Shown here piece after piece: positions 1-6,245 of a DNA stretch of 23,645 nt. Positions within the stretch are counted from its first letter, which is position 1; every line of letters begins with the position of its first letter. The position numbers were made by a program, and so were the translations under genes. This DNA comes from an uncultured Lachnospiraceae bacterium (GTDB lineage Bacteria > Bacillota > Clostridia > Lachnospirales > Lachnospiraceae): contig CAJTZH010000039.1 of NCBI GenBank assembly GCA_910584325.1, positions 1 through 23,645 on the forward strand, read 5' to 3'. The notes under the pieces were generated by a model. The model made no database searches. It was not told the origin of the DNA and was given only the letters and a program-made list of their open reading frames with translations.

Positions 1-50
1 GCACTCGGCTGTTAACCGAGTTGTTGTAGGTTCGAGCCCTACTCGGGGAG
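1..50 (+). tRNA. tRNA-Asn (GTT), 3' part only
   Basis: The window opens inside a tRNA. The anticodon arm is 4-20: stem CTCGG/CCGAG around loop CTGTTAA, so the anticodon GTT at 11-13 reads Asn codons. The T arm is 26-42 (GTAGG, TTCGAGC, CCTAC). The 3' acceptor strand TCGGGGA is 43-49, with discriminator G at 50. No CCA follows, so CCA is added after transcription. The 5' part, including the D arm, lies before the window. The gene for the cognate synthetase, asnS, is about 950 bp downstream. Confidence 0.95.
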
Positions 51-80
51 CTTACAAGTAGAAATTTCATATTTCTATGG

Positions 81-114
81 AAATCCGTATACTATGATGT
101 CTACGGATTTTTTT
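81..114 (+). terminator. Intrinsic terminator after tRNA-Asn
   Basis: The arms AAATCCGTA (81-89) and TACGGATTT (102-110) are perfect inverted repeats around a 12-nt loop and run into a T tract ending at 114. The hairpin ends the tRNA transcript and separates it from the genes that follow. Confidence 0.8.
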
Positions 115-176
115 ATAATGTATGGTTTTTAAGGCTGGGGTGAAGTCATTGAAAAATGAATAGGGAGGTGTGCAGG

Positions 177-962
177 TTGGATGTGGCAAAACAAATCATT
201 GACCAGAGGGTTAACAAGATACTGGAAGAAAATGCGGTATTTTTTAGTGATAAAGACGTAGAAAGAAATTGTTCGAAAGCCTTCCTGCTGTTGGGAGTTT
301 CGGCTTATCTGGATATAGATATTGCGGAAGCGGTACAGTATCTTACCGATGGCGGAAACGACGGCGGATTTGATGCGGCGTACATTGTTGAAGCGCAGGA
401 TTCGCAGTTAAATGTGGTATTGTTTCAATCAAAATACTCCAGAAAATTGGAGGTTGACAGTAATTTCCCCGCAAATGCGATTGAAAAAGCCGTCAATACC
501 ATAAAAAGCGTTTTTGACCCTATGGAGCGGTTCCATACGTTACGTTTGTTATGCTTAACAATGGTCTGACATGGAATGAGGAAGGGCAGAATTATATAGA
601 CAATGCCTTTGCAAAACAGGAGCAGGTGCGTTTTGAACATTTTTCCCACAAAGATATACTACGCATTATTAATCGGGAACGCCCGATAGACACACAGATT
701 TCTTTGTGTGGGAAATCGATTCAGGAGAATTTTAATTATAAAAGAGTTATTCTTGGACGGGTTTCTGTTATGGAAATTTTCACACTGATGGAGAAGTTCG
801 GCGATAGTTTAAAAGGTTATGGTGGATATCTTGAAGAATTATTTTAATAATGATAATCTGGCACAGATTGATGGACGGACTATGGCTGCCGCGTTCAGAC
901 GTTTTGATATTCTTGAGAGATATTTAAAAAATGAATTGTGGTGGAAACAAAATATGAACTGA
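177..962 (+). pseudogene. AIPR-family abortive-infection protein, frameshifted remnant
   Basis: AIPR proteins are phage-defence proteins with an N-terminal Mrr/PD-(D/E)XK-like nuclease part. The best start is TTG at 177, about 7 nt after GGGAGGTG (163-170); the upstream ATG at 156 has no ribosome binding site. The opening reading shows D62 and D66 in TDGGNDGGFD, then Q84-x-K86 in LFQSKY, which fits such a nuclease core. The frame breaks near 525-540: continuity resumes one frame over as YVTFVMLNNGLTW, the expected next strand. It breaks again at the T run 842-845, after which residues up to the TGA at 960-962 read on in the first frame (LAQIDGRTMAAAF). About 260 residues survive, against roughly 500-700 for complete family members, so most of the C-terminal part is missing. 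The gene is probably inactive. The family call rests on the nuclease-like N-terminal part. The last 40 residues are not recognised and may come from a deletion junction. Confidence 0.65.
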
Positions 963-998
963 ATATGAATATCAGTATAAGAAAGGATGGCAATAATA

Positions 999-2390
999 AT
1001 GGAATTGATTCAGATAAAAGAGTTGTTTCGTGAACGAGAACAGTATTTGAATGAGAAGGTGACTGTCGGAGGCTGGATAAGAAGCGTGCGTAATTCCAAG
1101 ACGTTTGGGTTTATGGTTGTGAACGACGGAACGTTTTTTGAGCCGGTACAGGTTGTTTTTGAGGACAAGCTTTCTAATTTTGAGCAGCTTTCCAAATTGA
1201 ATGTGGGAAGCGCCGTTATTGTGACGGGAATGCTGGTACCTACACCACAGGCGAAGCAGCCGTTTGAGATTCATGCGGACGCGGTGGAAGTGGAAGGCGA
1301 GTCCACGCCCGATTATCCGCTTCAGAAAAAGCGGCATACGTTTGAATACCTGCGCACGATTTCCCATTTAAGACCAAGAACAAACACGTTTCAGGCAGTT
1401 TTCAGAGTGCGTTCCCTGCTGGCATATGCAATTCACCAATATTTTCAGGAGAGAGGCTTTGTCTATGTGCATACGCCGTTGATTACGGGAAGCGACTGTG
1501 AGGGTGCCGGGGAGATGTTTCAGGTGACGACGATGGATTTAGCCGATATTAAAAAGCTGCCTGACGGTAAAGTGGATTATTCCGGTGACTTTTTTAATAA
1601 GCCGGTCAATCTGACGGTGAGCGGACAGGTAAACGGCGAAACTTACGCGATGGCGTTTAAGAATATCTATACGTTCGGTCCGACATTCCGCGCGGAAAAT
1701 TCGAATACGACAAGGCATGCGGCAGAATTCTGGATGATAGAACCGGAAATGGCGTTTGCTGACTTGAAGGACGATATGTTTGTCGCTGAAGGGATGTTAA
1801 AGTACGCAATCCGTTATGTGATGGAACATGCGCCGGAGGAGATGAAGTTTTTTAACGAATTTGTGGATAAGGAGCTTTTAGAGCGATTAAATCATGTGGT
1901 TTCTTCCGATTTTGGACATGTCACCTATACGGAAGCGATTGATTTATTAAAGGAACATAACGACAAGTTTGAATATAAAGTAACCTGGGGTTGTGACTTG
2001 CAGACGGAGCATGAACGATACCTTACGGAAGAATTGTTTAAACGTCCGGTATTTGTGACCGATTATCCGAAAGAAATCAAGGCGTTTTATATGAAAATGA
2101 ATGAGGATAATAAGACGGTTGCGGCAATGGACTGTCTTGTTCCGGGAATCGGCGAGATTATCGGAGGAAGCCAGAGAGAAGACGACTATGATAAGCTGGT
2201 CGCCAGAATGAACGAACTGGGCTTGAAGGAAGAGGATTACGGTTTCTATCTGGATTTGAGAAAGTACGGTTCCGCAAGACACGCCGGCTTTGGACTGGGA
2301 TTTGAGCGGCTTGTCATGTATGTGACCGGCATGGCAAATATCCGCGACGTAATTCCGTTCCCGAGAACGGTCAATAACTGTGGACTATAA
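999..2390 (+). CDS. asnS: Asparaginyl-tRNA synthetase
   Basis: This class II aminoacyl-tRNA synthetase charges tRNA-Asn with asparagine in an ATP-dependent reaction in the cytosol. The N-terminal OB-fold anticodon-binding domain covers about residues 1-110 (VTVGGWIRSVRNSKTFGF). The catalytic domain carries motif 2 near residues 228-248 (FRAENSNTTRHAAEF) and motif 3 near 429-450 (GFGLGFERLVMY). AEFWMIEPE and the overall length of 463 residues fit AsnRS rather than AspRS. An in-frame ATG lies upstream at 987 inside the purine-rich GAAAGGA; the ATG at 999 has that motif 11 nt before it and is preferred. The gene has no frame defects, unlike the AIPR remnant upstream. I saw no T-box leader before it. 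The linkage of tRNA-Asn to asnS is notable. Confidence 0.96.
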   Translation: MELIQIKELFREREQYLNEKVTVGGWIRSVRNSKTFGFMVVNDGTFFEPVQVVFEDKLSNFEQLSKLNVGSAVIVTGMLVPTPQAKQPFEIHADAVEVEGESTPDYPLQKKRHTFEYLRTISHLRPRTNTFQAVFRVRSLLAYAIHQYFQERGFVYVHTPLITGSDCEGAGEMFQVTTMDLADIKKLPDGKVDYSGDFFNKPVNLTVSGQVNGETYAMAFKNIYTFGPTFRAENSNTTRHAAEFWMIEPEMAFADLKDDMFVAEGMLKYAIRYVMEHAPEEMKFFNEFVDKELLERLNHVVSSDFGHVTYTEAIDLLKEHNDKFEYKVTWGCDLQTEHERYLTEELFKRPVFVTDYPKEIKAFYMKMNEDNKTVAAMDCLVPGIGEIIGGSQREDDYDKLVARMNELGLKEEDYGFYLDLRKYGSARHAGFGLGFERLVMYVTGMANIRDVIPFPRTVNNCGL

Positions 2391-2476
2391 AATTGTGTAA
2401 ATTTTGTGTTTTTACTGTCTTTTTATGTTTTTTTATGGTATATATAAAGATATTATTGGATTCAATGGAGGAAGTT

Positions 2477-3535
2477 ATGAGAAAATTCGTTAAGGCAGTG
2501 AGTTCTGCCGTGATACTGACAATGGCGCTTGGAATGCTTTCCGGCTGCGCAAATACACCAAAGAAAGTGACATTTGACTACAACGCGGATGAGTATGTCA
2601 AGATTGGCGACTACAAGGGGCTTGAGGTAACGCTTGATGATTACACCGTTACCGAAGAGGATTTGCAGAATGTTATTTCGCAGATTTGTGAGAGCTATGT
2701 TTACTACGAAAAAGTAGACAGAGCTGCTAAAAACGGAGACGAGGTTACGCTTAATTTTGACGCGTATATCAGCGGCGGCAAGGTGGAAGGGTTTTCTGAC
2801 AGTGATTATGGGATTATTATCGGAAGAGATAATTTTGTTATCGACGGCTTTGAGGAGGCGTTGATTGGCCTGAAAGAGGGAGACTCCAGAGCCATTACCG
2901 GACTGCAGGTTCCGGATGATTTTGCGGCGGAACCGTCTTTTGCGGGAAGAGCCATTACGTTTAATGTGGAGATTCTCAGCGTATCAGGACCGGTTCTTCC
3001 GGAGTATAATGAAGATTTGGTAAAGGAAGCGTCAGGAGGAGAATTTTCGACGGTTGAGGAATATAATAAAGAGCTGATGCGGATGTTGGAAGAAAATGCG
3101 GTAACGAACCATTATAACGACAAATATAATCAGCTTCTTGATATTATTGTAAATAATACTGAGGTGATAAAAGACCTGCCGGCGGAATATATTGAAACTA
3201 AGAAGACGGCGATTCAGGAAGAGGTAACACAGTTTACGATTTTGTATAATATGAGCGAGCAGGATTATCTTCAGAAATATTATGGTGTCAGCACAATAGA
3301 AGAATATGTCAATAACCAGATTTTGCTGGAGTTTATTTTTCAGCAGATTATCGAAAAAGAAAATCTGACCGTAACGGAAAAATATTATAAAGAGAATCTG
3401 GCGCAGGCAGCGTCAGACAGGGGCTATACGTCCACTGAGAAGTTTGTGGAGAAATTTACCGAAGAAGGCGTGGTAAAGGCGATGCTTCTTGATATGGCGG
3501 CAGATATCATTCTTGACTCCGCAGTAGAAAAGTAA
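2477..3535 (+). CDS. Trigger-factor-like FKBP-type prolyl isomerase lipoprotein
   Basis: A 352-residue exported protein. The start ATG at 2477 follows GGAGG by 5 nt; the open frame extends upstream to 2393 but without a ribosome binding site. The N-terminus is a lipoprotein signal (MRKFVKAV, hydrophobic core, lipobox LSGC with Cys24), so the protein should sit on the outer face of the membrane. Residues about 85-170 form an FKBP-like fold (NGDEVTLNFDAY, VIDGFEEALIGLKEGD, FNVEILSV), as in trigger factor. Residues about 190-350 are helical and resemble the trigger factor/SurA C-terminal chaperone arm. It probably helps fold exported proteins. The cytosolic trigger factor usually has an N-terminal ribosome-binding domain, absent here. 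It lies 86 nt after asnS and 17 nt before uppP, so it is probably co-transcribed with uppP. Confidence 0.85.
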   Translation: MRKFVKAVSSAVILTMALGMLSGCANTPKKVTFDYNADEYVKIGDYKGLEVTLDDYTVTEEDLQNVISQICESYVYYEKVDRAAKNGDEVTLNFDAYISGGKVEGFSDSDYGIIIGRDNFVIDGFEEALIGLKEGDSRAITGLQVPDDFAAEPSFAGRAITFNVEILSVSGPVLPEYNEDLVKEASGGEFSTVEEYNKELMRMLEENAVTNHYNDKYNQLLDIIVNNTEVIKDLPAEYIETKKTAIQEEVTQFTILYNMSEQDYLQKYYGVSTIEEYVNNQILLEFIFQQIIEKENLTVTEKYYKENLAQAASDRGYTSTEKFVEKFTEEGVVKAMLLDMAADIILDSAVEK

Positions 3536-3552
3536 ACATGTGAGGACATATC

Positions 3553-4374
3553 ATGGATTTGATAACATTATTAAAGGTTTTGTTCCTCGGTATTGTTGAA
3601 GGTATTACGGAATGGCTGCCTATCAGCAGTACAGGACATATGATTCTTGTGAATGAATTTATCCGGTTGAATGTGACGGAAGAATTCTGGGAAATGTTTG
3701 AGGTAGTTATCCAGCTTGGGGCGATTCTCGCGGTGGTTGTGCTGTATTTTACGAAACTGAATCCGTTTGATTTGAAAAAGACCGACGAGGAGAAAAAAGC
3801 TACATGGACGCTTTGGTTTAAGGTGCTTGTGGCGGTGGTCCCGGCGGCGGTTATCGGACTTCCGTTTGACGACTGGATTAACGGTCTGTTTTATAATTAT
3901 CAGACGGTTGCGGTGATGCTGATTGTCTATGGTGTTTTATTTATTCTGGTAGAAAACTGGAATAAAGGGAAAGAGCCTTGTGTTACCACGCTCGAAGGGA
4001 TTACCTATAAAACGGCATTATTTATCGGTATTTTTCAGGTACTTGCCTTGATACCCGGAACGTCCCGTTCGGGCGCAACGATTATCGGAGCGATGCTGAT
4101 TGGGTGTTCGAGGTACGTTGCGGCGGAGTTTACATTTTTCCTTGCAATCCCTGTAATGTTTGGCGCGAGCCTTTTGAAACTGTTAAAGTTTGGTTTTGCT
4201 TATACGGCGGCGGAAGCAGTAATTCTGATTGTCGGAATGGTTACGGCTTTTGTGGTGTCTGTTCTGGCGATTAAGTTCTTGATGGGTTATATTAAGAAAA
4301 ATGATTTTAAGCCGTTTGGCTATTACCGGATTGTGCTGGGAATTTTGGTACTGGGATATTTTATATTGACATAG
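3553..4374 (+). CDS. uppP: Undecaprenyl-diphosphatase (UppP/BacA)
   Basis: An integral membrane enzyme that removes a phosphate from undecaprenyl diphosphate, recycling the lipid carrier for peptidoglycan and other surface polymers; extra copies confer bacitracin resistance. Both family signatures are present: EGITEWLPISSTGH at residues 16-29, with the conserved glutamates E16 and E20 and H29, and PGTSRSGAT at 168-176, with Arg172. The 273 residues are the usual length and show about eight hydrophobic spans. The start ATG at 3553 follows GTGAGGA by a few bases. It is 17 nt after the foldase lipoprotein and ends just before a strong terminator, so it closes this transcription unit. Confidence 0.96.
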   Translation: MDLITLLKVLFLGIVEGITEWLPISSTGHMILVNEFIRLNVTEEFWEMFEVVIQLGAILAVVVLYFTKLNPFDLKKTDEEKKATWTLWFKVLVAVVPAAVIGLPFDDWINGLFYNYQTVAVMLIVYGVLFILVENWNKGKEPCVTTLEGITYKTALFIGIFQVLALIPGTSRSGATIIGAMLIGCSRYVAAEFTFFLAIPVMFGASLLKLLKFGFAYTAAEAVILIVGMVTAFVVSVLAIKFLMGYIKKNDFKPFGYYRIVLGILVLGYFILT

Positions 4375-4389
4375 TGTATTAATGAAGAA

Positions 4390-4424
4390 AGCAGGTTCGC
4401 CTTATTTTGACGAACCTGCTTTTT
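4390..4424. terminator. Bidirectional terminator between uppP and the isomerase gene
   Basis: The arms AGCAGGTTCG (4390-4399) and CGAACCTGCT (4411-4420) pair perfectly around an 11-nt loop. A T tract follows on the plus strand (to 4424). On the minus strand the A residues at 4388-4390 give only a short T run. The hairpin separates two converging genes and can serve both. Confidence 0.85.
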
Positions 4425-4431
4425 GATTGTG

Positions 4432-5073
4432 TTATTTACCGAGCAGTTCTTTTACAGCAGCAGCCATCTTATCACACTTGCAGTTGGCGAAGAATAACTC
4501 TTCAAACTTCTCGCCTGCAACGGCGCCTTTTGCGAGTTCCGGGTCGAGATTCTTTAAGATAGTTACCATGTCCACATGGGTTACTTCCTTTACTGCATCA
4601 AGAATCTTCTTGTTTCTCTGTTCTGGAACGACACGTTCTTTCGGATATCCGCCGCCGCCTTCACATTCGAACAATCTCTCGAAGATATAACGAAGCTGTA
4701 ATTCGCCTCCCCAGCCGAAGTTCTCGGCAAACGGAAGCGCGATACAGTTGCCGTCGTTTACCTGTGAAAACAGATAAGCGTCAAGCGGCGATTCAATGTG
4801 ACCGCACAATACCTTAGGGAACGAGTTGCATGCAAGCATGGCGCCTTCGCCTGTTCCGCATCCTGTTACTACGAAATCCGCAGCGCCGCTGTTGAGCAGA
4901 ATGCCTGCAAGAATACCGCACTGTACATATGTAAGGGAAGCGGCATCCTCGGCGGAATACATACCGTAGTTATCGACTTCGTATCCTTTTGCGTCCGCAA
5001 CCTTCTTCAGCGCGTCATAAATCATACCGTTCTTGGCAGCCTGACTGTTTTCGTTAATTAAAGCAATTCTCAT
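4432..5073 (-). CDS. RpiB/LacA/LacB-family sugar-phosphate isomerase
   Basis: The RpiB/LacAB fold interconverts aldose and ketose phosphates, such as ribose-5-phosphate/ribulose-5-phosphate or galactose-6-phosphate/tagatose-6-phosphate. Residues 1-10 (MRIALINENS) begin the Rossmann-like fold. The active-site loop is VVTGCGTGEG at about 68-77, with Cys72, followed by ACNSFPKVLCGH, which matches the family core. At 213 residues it is about 60 longer than classical RpiB (about 150), with an extra lysine-rich C-terminal region. It belongs to the larger subfamily whose substrate I cannot assign. An in-frame ATG 7 codons upstream (5094) exists, but the ATG at 5073 has GAAGGG about 10 nt before it and aligns with the family start. 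It is a single-gene unit with its own promoter (5156-5184). Confidence 0.85.
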   Translation of the reverse strand: MRIALINENSQAAKNGMIYDALKKVADAKGYEVDNYGMYSAEDAASLTYVQCGILAGILLNSGAADFVVTGCGTGEGAMLACNSFPKVLCGHIESPLDAYLFSQVNDGNCIALPFAENFGWGGELQLRYIFERLFECEGGGGYPKERVVPEQRNKKILDAVKEVTHVDMVTILKNLDPELAKGAVAGEKFEELFFANCKCDKMAAAVKELLGK

Positions 5074-5113
5074 TTTGAAAAACCCTTCTTTCATTCATAT
5101 ATTGACTTTTTTG

Positions 5114-5152
5114 ATAGGAAAGCGTCCGGTACTGCGTCCGAACCTTTCCTAT
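5114..5152 (-). promoter_or_regulatory. Hairpin at the 5' end of the isomerase transcript
   Basis: The arms ATAGGAAAG (5114-5122) and CTTTCCTAT (5144-5152) are perfect inverted repeats, with a smaller CGG/CCG pairing inside. The predicted start of transcription (about 5149) falls in the outer arm, so most of the stem would form the very 5' end of the mRNA. No T tract follows on either strand, so it is not a simple terminator. It may stabilise the mRNA or be an operator. Confidence 0.45.
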
Positions 5153-5155
5153 TTA

Positions 5156-5184
5156 ACTATAAGCGACGGGACTTGTTTTGTCAA
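5156..5184 (-). promoter_or_regulatory. Sigma-A-type promoter of the isomerase gene
   Basis: On the minus strand, TTGACA (complement of 5179-5184) is followed after 17 nt by TATAGT (complement of 5156-5161). This is a near-consensus promoter, about 85 nt upstream of the start codon at 5073. Confidence 0.75.
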
Positions 5185-5250
5185 TTGCAAGAAATTTTCT
5201 GCTTCCCCTAAATTTTGTGATTTTGTTTTCATTTTTATGGAAAGTACTGC

Positions 5251-5280
5251 TTGAACAAAATGGGTGCTATGGAGTATAAT
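5251..5280 (+). promoter_or_regulatory. Sigma-A-type promoter of the sigma-like/LRR/sortase cluster
   Basis: TTGAAC (5251-5256) and a perfect TATAAT (5275-5280) are 18 nt apart. Transcription would start near 5287, giving an untranslated leader of about 80 nt before the ATG at 5368. No other clear promoter was seen in the short gaps that follow, so it may serve the whole cluster to 12772. Confidence 0.75.
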
Positions 5281-5367
5281 AAAATGATGGTTTAAAGTGA
5301 CCGGATTGATATGTGGTATAAGATAAACTTGCATCCAACGATATCAGGAAATGATGGAGAGACGGGA

Positions 5368-6213
5368 ATGGAACAGCAGAAATTTATTCAAACGGTAGAG
5401 AGGATTCGTGAGAGGGCACAGAGCAATGCCAATATCATTGCGATAAATGAGATCAGAGATATTTTTTTATCTGAGGAACTGCAGCTTGACGATTCCCAGT
5501 TGAAAATGGTTTATGCATACTTAAAGACATCAGGAATACAGATTGCCGATGCAAACGAAGAAGATTTGGAGCCGGAGGAAGACAAAGAGAACGACGGCGC
5601 TTCGCAGGAAGAGTATACAGAGCGTGACTTGGAATTTGTCAGGATGTACCAGTCGGATATCAGGCACATCGGTATACTTTCTTTCGATGAACTGGCAGAA
5701 GCCATGAAAAGTCCCGTGGAATATCGCGAACAGATTATTAACACGTTTTTAAAGGATGTTGTGAAATGGGTGAAACCGTATGCGGGCGTTTCTGTTTTTA
5801 TGAGCGACCTGATTCAGGAAGGCAATATGGGACTGATGGAGGGCGTTGCCGCGTTTGACTATGCGGCGGCGCTGGAACGGGAAAAGAGTGCTGGTTCTGA
5901 CGGAAGTCTGACAGAGAAAGAACATGCGCAGCCGGATCAGGCGGCGGTAAAAGCACTTCGGAATTTCTTAAAGAAATCGGTTGTGAAAGCTGCACAGGCA
6001 GCAGTTTATGCGCAGGAGAGCGAAAATAATGTAGGCTATAAGATTGCCGGGCGGGTGAATGCCGTCAATGACTGCGCAAAGGAGCTTTCCGAGGAGTTCG
6101 GGCGCAAGGTTACGATGGAAGAACTTGCGGATAAGCTGGAGCTGACGTATGAAGAAGTGAAAGAGATTGTGGATTTATCGTCGAATAAGATTGAATATAT
6201 TAATTATTTTTAA
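5368..6213 (+). CDS. Sigma-70-like protein lacking region 4
   Basis: A 281-residue protein. The start ATG at 5368 follows GGAGA (5355-5359); an upstream in-frame ATG at 5311 has no such site. Residues about 1-60 resemble sigma region 1.1 (IAINEIRDIF, VYAYLKTSGIQI). An acidic linker follows (EEDLEPEEDKEND). Residues about 147-165 match the core of region 2 (DLIQEGNMGLMEGVAAFDY), which in sigma factors contacts RNA polymerase. The stretch where regions 2.3-2.4 should lie (FLKKSVVKAAQAAVYAQ) lacks the usual aromatic promoter-melting residues. Residues about 229-257 match region 3 (ELSEEFGRKVTMEELADKL). The protein then ends: there is no region 4, which binds the -35 element. It may be an alternative sigma factor of unusual promoter recognition, an RNA-polymerase-binding modulator, or a degenerate sigma factor. 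It is 32 nt upstream of the first LRR gene and same-strand, so a role in controlling that cluster is plausible but inferred. Confidence 0.75.
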   Translation: MEQQKFIQTVERIRERAQSNANIIAINEIRDIFLSEELQLDDSQLKMVYAYLKTSGIQIADANEEDLEPEEDKENDGASQEEYTERDLEFVRMYQSDIRHIGILSFDELAEAMKSPVEYREQIINTFLKDVVKWVKPYAGVSVFMSDLIQEGNMGLMEGVAAFDYAAALEREKSAGSDGSLTEKEHAQPDQAAVKALRNFLKKSVVKAAQAAVYAQESENNVGYKIAGRVNAVNDCAKELSEEFGRKVTMEELADKLELTYEEVKEIVDLSSNKIEYINYF

Positions 6214-6245
6214 CGGAACGAATTAGTTAATAGGAGCAAGAGAAC

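Noticed and set aside
987..998. Earlier ATG for asnS
   Set aside because: It lies directly on the purine-rich ribosome binding site; the ATG at 999 has proper spacing.
4427..5061. Plus-strand open frames over the isomerase gene
   Set aside because: They are antisense shadows of a well-conserved minus-strand gene.
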